DNA of 64,000 nt from Flammula alnicola (taxonomy: Eukaryota; Basidiomycota; Agaricomycetes; Agaricales; Strophariaceae), in contig JADNRV010000233.1 in assembly GCA_015499995.1 (NCBI GenBank), positions 1-64,000 on the forward strand, given 5' to 3'. The notes below the pieces were generated by a model. It saw nothing but the letters and a program-made list of their open reading frames with translations, was not told the DNA's origin and did not search any database. Each line of letters opens with the position of its first letter. The first letter of the stretch is position 1. Below are positions 9,315 through 22,143 of the stretch, in pieces. The translations under genes were made by a program, and so were the position numbers.

Positions 9315-11600
9315 TTAAAATGTGCCAGAATATTCAGACAATATATTGGAAATGTCTATCTGGGGTCCACAGTCCAACCAGCTGTCGCCCTCGAAGATAT
9401 AGTCGTACTCATTCTCTATCAGCGTCGAGTTTCCATTTCCCGACTCACACTGAAGACCAAGGTCTTGTATTAATTTCTTTGCCAACAATTGTGCATGAGG
9501 AAATTCACGACCCCGGGGCAAGTTACCTTGGACAAGGTATGTGCGTGGGTGTTCAACCATCCTACATAGAGCGGTCAATGATTTTTGGCGGAGAACTAGA
9601 ATCAAGGATGGGTAAAAAATAGAAGGGGAAGTGGACATGACTCTCACCCCAAGCAGAATTTGTAGGTAAAGCGCACATCATCATGGAAAGCGTTAAAGGT
9701 GCACTTTCATGCACTTGATTGCTATGACGGCCTGCGGTATCGACATCCAACGCCCTCGAAATTTCTGTAAGGTGCATGGATCCATAGGTGTACAGGTGAC
9801 CCCCAATTGCTACTGTAGGCGTTGGGGTGTAAACCTCATGGGGCATCCCTGGAGGTTGCACGCTGCGGAACAAGTTTTTGTCACAGAAAGAACGAATTGG
9901 CAGAGGGAATACGTACATAATGTCGCCCGCCGATGCATGGATAACAATCCGCTGCGATTCCGACCCATAAAATCCCTCAGGTCCACAGTCCGTCTCCAGG
10001 TAGGGCGACATATCCTCCTGGTAGTCTTGACGAGTTTTGCAAGACATGAGGGAAAGCGGACGCAGGAAAACCCATAGTTTATCTCCGTCAAGGACTTGAA
10101 CCCAGCTTGAATACCCAGCGGCATCGTGGTGGGCATATGAATGAAATCCCGCATGGTGGAGAAGCACCCATGAACGTGAATTCTGAAAGTCAATGGGGAA
10201 GTTAATGCGGTCCGGAAACATTGAGTGGATTTTGGACCAGGCGGTATGTCCGTCGTCCAGAAGGCTGAAATCTGCGAGTTAGTATGTGACCGATGCCAGG
10301 AAGGAAGACAATCGCACTTCAAGAATGCCGGAATTTGGCTGTCTACTGATGGAAGATCCAGGACTGCCTGAATGCGGGTATTGTCTCTCATCGCGTCGCA
10401 GAAATCGTCGAGCATCATATGGGCGAAAGGTTCGACGTGGTTGACGACTCTTTGCTTGCAATCTGTCTTTCAATTAAGTTTCTTTCCATGGTATCAAAAG
10501 GGATATCTTAAAATACCTTGTGCCACGACAGGTATTTTCTGCTCAAAATATAAATCGCGATGTAGGCTTATGCTTGTGAGGGACACAGGCTTGTATGTGT
10601 GGTTGATTAGATGCACCGGCATGTTCTGAGCGAGGGCTTCTCTGATATCGTGAGCTAATGCAAGATCGTCAGAATAGTCATTGTAATCGAGTCGTTTGAT
10701 CCAATTGCAAGCCGCGGACGATCTTGCGCTATCAGCCAGATATCGTAGATGCGCCTCGTCCTACAGTAATGCATTCAGTAACATTCTATATTTATAAAAT
10801 GAATCTAACCTTCCAGAGAAGATTTTTGAGGGGATCAGAGGGGTCTGGGAGCCAGGGTAACTTAGTGCGAATACGGCCGCTGAGCCAGGTGACTAGGATC
10901 TTTATGGTTTGAAGCCACCAATGCCGTTTTCGACGGTTGGACTGAAAAACGAGTAAAAAGTACGTTTAGAAAAAATATTATGAGATTACGCACCATCGGA
11001 GACATTATTCGATCCAGCTGCTACAGACTGGAGAAATTCAGGAATTTCTTCGACAACGGGCAGTATAAGTTCTTCGAATGCCACATCTGCAAAGGCTGAG
11101 AAAAATATTGCTTCTTTTGACAAGATTGCGTACCACCATTCAATCCAGCGGCTACAGACTGGGAAAATGCGGGGATGTCTTTGAAATCTGGTGGAACAAG
11201 TTCCTTGAAAATATATTTGGCTGTTTTGTAATGATGTTTACTCACAAGGCGCTGCCGTATTAGATTCGAAGTCCTCACAGTCCATGTCTGGGAGGAATTC
11301 AGGAATATCTTTAATCACCACATCTGCAAAGGCTGAGCAACGCATGGATTTTGTTTACAAGATTGCGTACCATCCATAATATCATTCAATCCGGCGTCCA
11401 CAGGCTGGAGAAATTCAGGAATTTCTTGAAAAATTGGCGGAGCCGTGTTCGATTCAGAGTCCTCAGAGTCCATGGCTGGGAGGAATTCAGGAATATCTTC
11501 GAAATCTGGTAATACAAGTTCTTCGAGAAGATATTGGGCTTTTTTTGTCAAGTTGCTCACCATATGCTACCGGTTTCGATTTTTTGTCCTTAAACATCAT
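9315..11600 (-). pseudogene. JmjC-domain (Fe(II)/2-oxoglutarate) protein, damaged copy
   Basis: The C-terminal half encodes a JmjC/cupin fold. LLDDGHTAWSKIHSMFPDRI is followed by AGFHSYAHHDAAGYSSWVQV, with an HxD iron motif. DGDKLWVFLRPLS and, after an intron at GDI, QPPGMPHEVYTPTPTVA (distal His) come next. The gene ends with RMVEHPRTYLVQGNLPRG to the stop at 9315. Introns with good signals join in frame here (for example an ACTAAC branch site at about 10278). The N-terminal half consists of acidic repeats DIPEFLP/EIPEFLQ (11563-11020). Compared with 54004-56833, about 340 bp is missing at about 10890 (GATCCT joined to a truncated GGTCACCTGG region), which removes part of the linker and shifts the frame, so this copy is probably non-functional. 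It lies on the same strand as the chain in copy C, downstream of the cyclase. Confidence 0.75.
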
Positions 11601-12013
11601 ATCTATTTGTTATAGAGAACGTTTGGTGAGGTAAATTGGCTCCCATAGCAAATTCACGTACTGCGAAAGCCTGCTGGCATTGGATGCGGTGAAGTTACAA
11701 GTAAGTATTCAGGATGTGACAGTTATGGCGGTCGATGGATCTACAAACATTTGATCTGCGCAATCTTCCATTTTGCTTAGTCATAGAGTGTACTGTATTA
11801 TCTGAGCGTCCGGCGTGTATGACTCCCAAATGACTCCCGTTAGATTTCTGATTTAAGGACTCCTATTCTACGAAAAGAAACACGCCGCGAGCACAACGCA
11901 AGCGCCTCACTCGTTGGCTGTCCTTTTCCCTATCTGTATTTACGAGTCCGAATGTAATGAGATTCCGAGTTCTTATACTTAGTGGTCGACCCCTGCTAAT
12001 TTTAGCCCATGTA
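11601..12013. other. Upstream region of the JmjC gene
   Basis: Conserved with 56834-57170 up to about 11935, then divergent. No gene is seen. It would hold the promoter if the gene is expressed. Confidence 0.4.
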
Positions 12014-12658
12014 CAGTATTAGACGGGTACTTTGTACATGATGGGTCCTTTGTACAGTTGGGTTTTTCAGACCCAGTATGCATCTCTAAAATAATAATGA
12101 GCTTTCTACATATGATAACATCCTATAGGTATGGTAAACTGACGAAAAGATGGGTAGAAAGTGGGTTGGGCATTTTCGGTGCCTGGAATACCTAAATTGG
12201 ACAATTTCTCAGAAAATGTATTTTACCTCCTGAATAGTGACGACGAAAGAAATATGGATTTTTTTTACAGAATACATTGGAGCCATCCTGAATACACGCC
12301 ATGCACAAAAGGAATTGTAAATCGGATAAGAGCTCGATGAGCAATTAGCGAAAAACCTTTGGAAGAGGGGAAAAGGGAATGCCGCGATGTGATGGCATAC
12401 ACATGACGTTGACAACATGTGATCGGCATGTATTAAAATGCCGGTGTACAAAGTAATTAGAAATGGCCCAAAAACCAATTTTCAGCTTGCGTCGCGATTT
12501 CAGCAAGAACCGCCTCACCTCTCAACATTAGGTTTGGCATACGAAAATTAGACATGTATACCTATATTATTATATAAAAAGATTTGAAATTAATGGACAT
12601 CCTAGTAATGAAAAATTGGCTAACATTTTTTGATGTGCAAACTACCCGTCTAATACTG
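12014..12658. mobile_element. 645-bp non-autonomous TA-flanked element (Tc1/mariner-like MITE)
   Basis: Perfect 16-bp terminal inverted repeats, CAGTATTAGACGGGTA at 12014-12029 and its reverse complement at 12643-12658, flanked by TA at 12012-12013 and 12659-12660. No coding frame is convincing. TA target duplication with CAGT.. ends fits the Tc1/mariner superfamily. It is absent from the matching place in the second copy near 57172. Confidence 0.8.
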
Positions 12659-12699
12659 TAACGTTTATGCAGCCGGCAAATACCGATGTTTGTTTTAAT

Positions 12700-15582
12700 T
12701 ACCGGCAAAAACCCGGTCCGGCCTCGGTCTCGCACAGAGGCATACCGCTGTGGATACCCATTCGAACAGAGAGTCCCCGAGCGATGAGATGGCCATCAGA
12801 ATCGTATATCGGCTTTCCGTCTTCGCATTCAAGGATGATGACTCGTGGAGATGTTGGGCATGTGTGGTAAGACACCACCATACCGCGGCAAGGGTGGTCG
12901 GGAAAGAGCACATAAACGAGTCGCCTTCAGTTTTGACCTCGTATCCACCACAGAACAAGAGCGGCGACGAAGGAGGGTGTTGTGCAGGCGCATAGCAGTT
13001 GGCATGCCAGGGTTGGCCTCCAAAAGGCCAGTCGAGTTTCGAATATCCGTGAAAACGAGCGCGACATGGCCGGTAGGCGCAGGAATTTCATGGTCGAGCC
13101 ATTTAACATTACGATCACGCACTTCGTCCTTCCTCCTCGAACGATACTGCTGTGGCTCCACAATCGGATCGACTGTCGGCTGGCGAGATCGTGCGGACGA
13201 CGCGAAGAGGTCCGCGAGCCAAATAACCATGATCGTCGTGCTGCCATCTGCTCCATAACTTATGGCGAAGTCACGGAGTTTCTGGGCCGCGAGCATGGCG
13301 ACAGGGCTTTCGGCTCTCGTCACGGTGTGGGAAATGTCGACGACTGTGCGGTAAGGGACGAAATCCCAGACCCCACGATTGGCGATGATCACAAATTCGT
13401 CCATGTCCATCAAGTCGTAGATGAAATGTCCAGGCGAGCATTCATGGCAGGAAGAGATGGTAGTAACCGAACGTGCGCAAACCTCGACTTCGTCATTGAC
13501 AAGGCCAGGCGTCGTTGAAATCGATCGTTCGGCGGCGCGGATGTGAGCAGTCTCAAGATGATCATACAGGTCGTGCTTTCTGGAGATTTCGTAGCACACA
13601 CCCTGCCTCGACACAACGGCCATCGCATCGCCGACGTTCGCCGAGTATATCGTCCTATCGAAGAAATATAGCGACGCTCCTGATACGCCCGCGCGAGAAT
13701 ACTGCGTGTCCGAGATATTTTGCATGGTCAAACTCGCCATCCAACCCTTCCTGGCCTCCAACAGCGGCGTCTCGCAGAGGTCTTGATTGAGCTTGAGGAC
13801 GTCCAGCGGAGGGCCTTCGGGATACCTTCTCTCCTCAACTTCTACGGAATGCCTTCCTTCTGCTGCCTGTAGTTGATCACCGCGAGCTGCGTTCTGAAAA
13901 CATTGATGAAATTGTCGTACAGATACTTCGACAGCCGATTCGGGCTCGAGCCTGGCTTGACACCTCGCGGCGGGTGCGTGCGAACTGAACATCGCAAAGA
14001 TCGCCTCATCTTTGCGCGGCGCGCCCATGGAATTCATGCACGAGGTCGGGCATGTTCACGAGCTGATCGAGGACATCGATGGTTTTCGGGCTATTGCAAC
14101 TGGTGCTGCCAGGCTTCTGTCGATAACCGTGGGCATTTCTTGAACGATGACACCAGCTGGCGAGTCATGCCAAGTATTCAGGAAATTCGAGGTAACGTTG
14201 ATCTTCGTTAGGCTCGCGCAATTCCATAGCGTCTTTCAGCAGCTCATTGAAATTATTGTTGTGCGCATCCAAGACCTCGAGTTTCTGAACCTTGTCGATG
14301 GTCGACGGAAGGGTGTCGAGCTTGTTATCTGTTCACGAGAGGCTTGAAGTTGCTAGCCATTTAAGGTCACCCAGACTGTCGGGTATCGAACGGATCGAGT
14401 TGTGGTCGAGTTTGAGGTTGCGAAGTGAGAAAAGCTGAATAAACACGAGGTTGTCGAGAAAAGAGAGCTTCACGTAGAAAAGATCGAGTTCAGACAGGGA
14501 ATAGGGAGGGTTGCTCATTGGACCCGACACGAGCGAAAGCTGGATGATATCGTTGCGAGAGGCGACCAACGTGTGCATATCAGGGCCAAGCACTAAATCG
14601 AGCGCATGTACCCAGTCATGATCCGCACTCAGGCTGTAGATCTGCGGCAGTATACATATTAGAGTGAGGTCCGAGATCTGCTTCCTCTTGGTATCCAGCA
14701 CGCGAAGGTTAACCAGTTCCGCCGCCTGGTCCGGGAACTCGCTGACTTGATTTCCAACAATAATCAGCCTCTCGAGCGACTTCATCTTCCAAATGTCCGC
14801 CAGCAACTCCATGCTTCATGATCATGTTGAACGAGATATCCAAATCGCGAAGGGTCTCGATCTTGGTGAGGATGATACGGAACTTGCGGAACTTGTTGTT
14901 CGAGATATTGGTGGTATTGAGGGAGCGTAGACGGGCGAAATGCCATGGTAGTTTTTCCAGTCGGTTGCTCTGCGTATGGATGGTGAGAAGGTCATGGATA
15001 TGGATCTCTGATGGAGTTGGACTAGATGTCAAGTCGAGTGCCGCAAGCTTTGCGGCACTTTCTTCATCGACCTGTGCGTTAAGCGGAGGTCGCGCAGCGT
15101 CATACAAGACTGGATGAAGTCGAGGAGGATTTCGATCATAGGGTTCCTTTAGAGTTTGAGAGATATGATGTGTTCAGCATTCTGATGCACTATGGGCGGT
15201 ATTGTGCGTAGACCCCCCCCCCCCAGAGAGGTCGACGAAGTGGTAGTTATCGAAATCTATTTGCTCCTTTGAAAGAAAAATATATATTATCACGAGATCA
15301 AAGAAGACACCATGTCACGGCTCACCCCAGCTAGTAGTTGACTCTTGAAGACAAATTGAAGCAGGCTGCCTAGGCTTTCCGCACCAAGCAAGTACAAGCC
15401 GTTCTCGAGGACGTAACCAGCCTGCTCCATCCTTAGCTTGACAATAGCAGCTGGCCGCTCATTCTGACCAAGCATTCGTTCTCTAAAAATATTTCGACAT
15501 GAAGCACGAAGAGACAGACGAACAGCATGAATTCAAACCCACCTCGGCCTTGATATCGCAAATAACTTGCAGGCGATGCATA
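12700..15582 (-). pseudogene. CYR1: Adenylate cyclase (LRR, PP2C-like, start of catalytic domain), copy C
   Basis: The longest cyclase copy. The leucine-rich repeats (15107-14340) are followed by a PP2C-like region in an open frame from 14037 (AIFAMFSSHAP, DRTIYSANVGDAMAVVSRQG, DEFVIIANRGVWDFV). The class III cyclase core follows: GHVALVFTDIRNST carries the first metal Asp, and YEVKTEGDSFMCSFPTT the second. Frameshifts separate these from the next blocks (ILECEDGKPIYDSDGHLI, LSVRMGIHSGMPLCETEAG). The domain is cut at about 12712, before its end, so no active enzyme can be made. The second copy (57479-60286) is cut about 70 bp earlier in the gene. A tract of 12 C lies at 15213-15224. Confidence 0.9.
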
Positions 15583-18500
15583 ATAATAGCCTGACCCTGA
15601 CCGACGTACTGTGTCGTTCAGGTCGTGAGGCAGCAAGGGCCTTTTGGACATCAAAGAGGGAGACGAAATATCGCAGTTGGTTATATAGCGGCGTGTCAGA
15701 ATACTGATAATATTCAAGTTTGATGTCAGCTACCACAATCCTGTGCAAAGAAGAAGTTGTTTACCTCAAATGTAACTTTGCCTTTGCATCCTGATCGAAG
15801 GCATCTTCGGCCATAAACGCCCATCATACGTGTGCGATTGTCGCAAGTCGGGTCGTCACACACGGTCCAACCTTCATATTATTTGGCAATGAAGTCTCGT
15901 ATTTGGGCTTCTAGTTGCGTTTGTAGGCTTCCTGCGCTTATGGTTTTGGAGCACGCAGGGTAGAAGGTTTGCCTGAAAAACTGAAATTAAAGATATGATC
16001 AGGGAAATGGAGAGATATCATACCTCCGGATGATCCAGAGGGAGGAAATTTAGTCGACCTTGACAGTGGCGGCGTCGAACGAAAAATGGAACTGCGTCAC
16101 GGAACCTCTCGGCATCAGAAATTTGAGAATCAAGGCCAGAGAACATTCGTTCATCTCCAGTAGAAGTTCGATAACGCATTGGATCCAAGCCTATGTACCA
16201 TTAGAATAGTTATACTTCTCGAGATGAAGCTATTAACACACCAAGACCCTCAGCCAATCGCGCTCTATCAGTTCCTTCAATACGTTCGCAAAGACGCTCG
16301 ATTGGGCGGAGGACCTGATGTAAGAGGTAGTGCTCATAATCTAGATGCATCGTCAGAAACGCAGAGAGATAACTGGAGAGATTTGCTTACCGATCTTAAG
16401 AGCTGACCCCGCCTCGCGGAATTCATCAAGATGTCTAGCCCGATCTGCCTGAGCTGATTTCGCTCTTTCTTGACCTTCAGAGAGACAAAAGATGTAAGGA
16501 ATGACATCTCCAGTCTTTGCCGAACCACCACGCTGCTTCATACGTAGGGCTACCTGAACGTGGGGTTGGCTTTTCGCATCGGGGTAGTCTTCCGGATTTT
16601 TGGCAAGACGCTTGGGAGTAGCACGAACGACTGTGGAGAAATATTTCGTACTTTGAAGATAACAAACTCGTCCAGTTTGATTGACCCCTTTCGTCCGTTC
16701 TTGCCAATTGTTGAGAGATATTCATGAATGTTTTCGACAACATTCTCCGTCGCTTCTCCAGACAAGATTTGGCTCAAAACATACCTAAGAAATGCTAAGT
16801 AAGTGAGGAAAACGAGTGTTGCTATTGACGTACTGTGAAACTTGTTTCGATAGAAAGCGCAATATTCTCTCCGTTTCATGTCCAGACCTTTGATTTCCGT
16901 GCTTGTCCTCGTCCCATCATCCACTTTGATAGCGGCGGATTTCTTTTTCTGAAGTAATAGAAGTCGCTGGAAGACGCCGTCCAGATCAATTTCGAGTAAC
17001 TTGTATCGATCGTTGACGGCTTGCTTGAATGTGGCTGAGATCTTCAGTGCTTCAGCCAGGTCTGTCACGTTTGAATTCACGAATCCGGAGTTGGTATCAC
17101 CATACACAACCTGGACGAGATGACAAAATTAGGAAATGTTGTTAAACGATGAAGAAGATAATTTACGTCAAGGTTCAGGCTTTCCGCCAGTTCTCTGGTG
17201 TGTGTGTCAAGATCTCTCGTCCCTTGTAGGTCGTAAGAGCGGCGAGCGGTCTGGCATAGAACCTTGAATATTTAAATCCAAGACATCCATACATACTGTC
17301 GGCAGTAAGCTTCAGAGCTTGTTGCTTGATGTCATACTGCCAAAAAAATTTATCGTCAGGAAAATAAGGCGCAGGAAGTGCCATGGTTAATCACCTGCAG
17401 CAGCTGTGCCTGAGTAGACGTCCGGTCTTTCATCAATTTTTTCACCTCACGTCTGCGGTTAACGAGTGTTGCGATTAGGCGCGGAAGGGTGTCTTGGCCA
17501 ATATCCGATGAGGGTGGTTCCGGTATCCGCTCATTACCACTCTGTTGACGAATGAGTACGATCACAGCATCAACTACGGCAATGCTTACATCATCATCAT
17601 CTACTGGTTCAACAGTGGTGAAATCAATGTTGTATTCTTGAATGATGCTGGGATATAGCGAATTGAAGTCCATGACTGGGATGTACTTGTCTCATAACCC
17701 TCGCTTCGGTTCGAATACCTTGTATTTGTCTCGTTTCGCTTTCGTGGTCTTCCCTCCTTGCTCGTCATCTTCTTGGGGTTCTGCTTTGGATGTCTTCTTT
17801 CCATATGTTTTGTCAGGGCAGACGTATATCAGGCGATGAATATATTTGTTCCGTTCGGAACGACCACCATTCAGCGTCTTATTTCTGTGAAAAAAACGTA
17901 GGCTTCGAAAATAAAATAGTATCGTCGAGAATGTCTTACCAGGAGTTACCAGCAAGATTGGTAAGTATCTTGTCAGAGGTGGAATCTGGACCTTGGCCGC
18001 GATTGCCATCTGAAAGTGGTCATCGAGCTCGCAGTGTCGAACGAACTTGAGCATCGGTTCCGGCGACGTCACACTGCCTTCCATCTTGCTTGCAGTATCA
18101 TCCGGATCGTAATCTTCGCGTTCTATATCCACATGGGTCTTGCACATCTCAGTCATCGACCATGTCGTCGAGGAAATCATACTCTGAGTATATATGGTTA
18201 ACCATTGCTTTTAATTTTCGGTAATCGTGGCGCACCTTAGCCCCGTCACTGGCAAGGTCACAGAGCAAACGACCATCCAAAAACTTCAGGTTGGACCTTG
18301 GACCCTTGCTTTCCGATATGAGACCACTTAGAACGCCTAAACCGGCCTAATCGCGACCAATGGTCGGCTTTGAGATCTCGCATGCGGTTGAGGAGGACGT
18401 CAAGCGAGACGCCTAAGAAATCGTGGCCGACGATTATATATGAAAGAGAACCACCAGCATAGTTGATCCATTCTTGGAGCATGCATCGCTCGCGAGGATT

Positions 18501-19472
18501 TGAGTATGTTAGCATGAGAACATCCTAGTTTTGAGCTGGGTTTTAGGCCAAGTAAGTCAGCAAACATGAAGAAAAAAGTCGCATGACGAACTTGAGTTTG
18601 ACATCCGCCAAGCTGCTGATACATCCTTTGGAGATGGTAAGTTGGACTCGCATTGCAAAGCAAAGCACAATTGCAAAGCACAAAGTGATCTGATCCATTC
18701 GTATACCCTGCAGAAAGCGGTTAAGCACTGCTGGCCAAAAAAGGGGTTTCGAAATCCCTGATACGGGCTTGAGATGCACATGGAGAGCACGTTCAGATAT
18801 GCCGGCCTGCGATGGTGTTGCTTAGAGTGGAAATGTTTTTCGTAGTATTGCGAAAAGCTTTCTTACAAGTGCGCCGGCCAACATGTTCACCTGGATGTGT
18901 TAACAAAGTTAATCGTAGGTGCCGGACTCGCTGACACGTCCATCCTTGATAAAGTAGCTGTGAAACAGACGTCATCAAACGTGTTAGAGAAAGGCCCCAG
19001 CAAACGCTGGCAAAAAAAGAAACACAACATACATTCAGTCGGCATTCTGGTTAGTCGACAATCGATGCGCAATAGCGATCGTTGTCCTGCCCTTCGCGGC
19101 TGCACAACCTTTTCAGAATTCGAATCCAACGCAGACGTCGCCTGAATGAGAGCCGTCAGTAGCTACCTTATCCTGTCGCCTTCAGATTATGTATCTCGTC
19201 TAGCAGCAGCACCTTAGAGTTCCGCAGCAAAGCACGCGCAATGGCAATACGTTCTAGCAAGAACCATCGCAATCAGACAGACCCTCGATGAAATGATAAG
19301 CTGCAACTCACGTTTTTGTCCGCCAGACAGTTGCGAGCCCTTGCCACCGACTTCAGTGTCGAAGCCACTGCAGAAAAAAGTGGTTTAGGATCTATACTTT
19401 CAATGAAACGGCGACCGACGTACTGAGGCAATCCCTAGATAAATTCGAAAATGTTTGCATTTCGGCAAGCAT
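14061..19472. repeat. Inverted repeat 1, right arm (part of copy C)
   Basis: Partner of 1-5411 in reverse orientation. Its 3' half (15246-19472) is also the inner part of the second inverted repeat with 42526-51843, and its whole length belongs to the direct repeat with 52564-64000. This stretch is therefore present four times in the window, apart from the outer cyclase part that copy C' lacks. Confidence 0.93.
15598..18512 (-). pseudogene. POL1: DNA polymerase alpha catalytic subunit, fragment, copy C
   Basis: Same content and defects as 960-3875, in reverse: the TGA before DKYI is at 17692-17694 and the Asn in YGDTNS at 17090-17092. YGDTNSGFVNSNVTDLAEAL and KLLEIDLDGVFQRLLLLQKK read openly from 17107. 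Differences from copy A are mainly homopolymer indels and rare substitutions. Confidence 0.9.
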
Positions 19473-22139
19473 CTTCAATCTCCTCTAGCGTGACCTCGGA
19501 TTCTGGTTTGATCACGCCCAGAAAAATGTTGAATTGCACAGTGCCAGCATAAAGGGTTGGTTCCTGAGAATGTTTGCGGCATTCCCGTATATTAAGAGCG
19601 GTGATACGTTCGCCGTCCAGCTGGAAAGAGAGAAGGGGTTCAGTTTCCGCACCATACACGGCAATATGAATCACATACGTATATTATTTCTCCATGAAGG
19701 GGTTCATAGAACCGTTCGATCAATTGAATGCTGGCGGAAAAGAGGTGGTCAGCATCTGGCACCGCAACGACGGACATATGATACTCACGTTGTACTCTTG
19801 CCCAACCCACTGGCGCCAACCAAGGCGAACGGGATACCGGAAATGAATGTTCTCGAAACGGATACGAGCCCGGACAGTCTTTTCGGCCACCACTTTACCG
19901 TCGGTCGATTCGGCGTCAATCTCCGGTCGGGAATCAAGCAATTTGATGATATCTGAACCAGCACCCTTCGCTGATGAGATATCGGGCACGAAAGAGAACA
20001 CGTTGCCAGCCTGGATGGCACCGAAAATCTGGCTCTGGAAACAATAAACGTGAGGACATGAAATCCTATAAGAAGATGGAAGATGGATACCATGAGACCA
20101 ATGAAAAACTGGAAAGTGGAAGCCTCTTGACGCGAGACAAGCATGGCTCCGAACCAGAAAATGAGGGCGATGACGAAGAAGGTGAGCGGTTGCGAGAACG
20201 TGTAAAGCATGTTGCTCCAGATAGCGGTCCCCGTTCGACTTGCTCCTCAGACGAATCAGATACACTTCCGGCATCGCCTTCTCCGTGTGCGCTGTCTTTG
20301 CCTTCACACAGTTTCTGAGCATGGGCGAGTCGGGCATAGGCGCCATCACGCTGGAGGAGGTCGTTGTGACTCCCAGATTCGAGAACCTGACCTTCACCCA
20401 TGACGTAGATGACATCAATGACCTTGATGGTCGAGAGACGATGCACGATCATAATAGTGGTGCGGCCTAAAAATAGTCACCACTGGCAAAATAAAATAAA
20501 AACATAAAGATTTACCGGCAGCAGCTTTATCCAATGCATCCTTTACGATTCCTTCCGATTGCATGTCCAAAGCGCTTGTGGACTCGGATCGTAGAATCAT
20601 TCAACTAGAGAGACAATTGTAGACTTTCCAGAACCTGAAGTGCCGGCCAATGCAGCGGTCTTGCCAGCATGGAAAGTAATGTCGCGTCCTTTGACAACTT
20701 GGACAGTGGGCCGAGAAGGATAGCTGAATTTGACATCTTCCAGAGTGATTTCACCCTCAACGTTGTCAATCCTTCAGGATTAGCCGAGTCGATGTCGAGA
20801 ACGAGGACAATCCTGTCATAGAGCTTGGCGGCAGCACCACGACCGTGAGTGATTGCAGAATTGCCAAGAAAACGTTTATAACGGAACTAGGAGTTGCTAC
20901 ATACGAAAGGAGGCGAACCTGAGATCTCGTAAAGTCTAGAAAGGATGATATTGCTTACCGTGACCGCTGTTGAGGAGAGTGGTACAAAAGCTGAAAACTG
21001 TTGAGTCGTGTGAGATAAAGGTCGGATGCGTTAACAAGGAGGACAACCATACCAAGTCCATATGCGGACAAAGAAGGACATTGCCAAACCTCCGCCATGC
21101 CGGATGGCAGCCTTCATGTCCACTTCTTGAGATTTGTCGATGCTTTGATTATAGAGCTGGCTCAAAATCATCTGAATTCCGAAGGCCTGAGCAGTGCGAA
21201 TGGTTGAGATGACCTCCTCTGCCAGACTTACATCTTCGGCGACATATTTGAGAAACATTCTGAATGCCGTTAGCCCAATAACGCTGAGAACCCTGGAGAA
21301 CTACGCACTGCATATATGTTGAGATAAATTTGTTCATAATACCACCAGCAATGGCCATAACTGGGAGCATAGCGGACATTGCAAGCGCCAAGCGCCAAGA
21401 ACGTGCATATGGGAGAGCGAACCGGTGACAAAGGCACCAATAAAGTGGACTGCAAGGGCAACCTTTTCCGAAATTCCTCGTTGCACCAAATCTGCATGAT
21501 GCCAAGATGAGCCATCGTAAACAAGCGGGTCACTAGAATTCGGACGTACATGTATCTGTCTGTATACGCGTTCAAGCGACCTCTCCAGCGCCGACATTGT
21601 CGAAGAATGCAATATCCTGACGCAGAACGGCTTGAAGATAGCGTTCTCGAATGCGTTTCGCATCAACTTCACCAGGATACACCCAAATATACATGGTCGT
21701 GTATGTGCAAACGAACATTCCGACACCTATCAAAGGTTAACTTTAGAAACATTGATGGTCATGTGGTCGGACGTACCAATCCACACCAGGTAAGTTGCGC
21801 TCTTGCCAGCAGAATGTCGGAAATTCGCACCTGCCTCTGGTATTTCACTTGACGTAGCCGGGTTGGCGACAATCGACGAAGTCTTGCGTTAGGTGTGCAC
21901 GTGCATTTCGACGTCCAAAAAGAAGTGACATGAGAGGCTAATAGCGACCAAGGTAAGTGACTGTGAAATCAAAGAAAATCAAAAGTCCATACCTGCGCGG
22001 CTCCCGCTGCCGCTGCTGCTACCAGCCCAATGGAATCAATGAAGAGTTCGAATTTTGTGGAGTAGCTGTTGGGTCAGTCGCATCGAGATCTTGCTGCTTC
22101 AGCTTGAGATTAAGGATCTCTAGCGGGTCATGCGGCTGC
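18884..22139 (-). pseudogene. ABC (MDR/ABCB-type) transporter, near full-length but deleted, copy C
   Basis: Contains, in order, TMD1 (IGLVAAAAAGAAQ, YIWVYTGEVDAKRIRERYL, VLRQDIAFFDNVGAGEV, SEKVALAVHFIGAFVTGS) and NBD1 with Walker A GTSGSGKST. TMD2 pieces follow (YTFSQPLTFFVIALIFWFGA, QSQIFGAIQAGNVFSFVPDI), then NBD2 (FENIHFRYP, VGASGLGKSTT, LSGGQK). Between Walker A and the NBD1 D-loop (STSALDMQSEG) roughly 100 codons, including signature and Walker B, are missing. The start of TMD2 is also gone, and NBD2 lost a stretch just before Walker A. A full ABCB exporter is about 1300 residues. Introns remain. It is the mirror image of 44945-48200. Confidence 0.88.
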
Positions 22140-22143
22140 TGTC

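Larger units (their letters stand above)
7886..19296. repeat. Direct repeat, left copy
   Basis: This stretch reappears at 52564-64000 in the same orientation (offset 44678 at the start, 44704-44706 later). The left boundary lies at the terminal motif CCCCTCCACACCGTCCG (7887-7903). Differences from the right copy are a 645-bp MITE, a roughly 340-bp deletion in the JmjC gene, one fewer N-terminal repeat unit in that gene, and a different cyclase 3' end. Confidence 0.9.
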
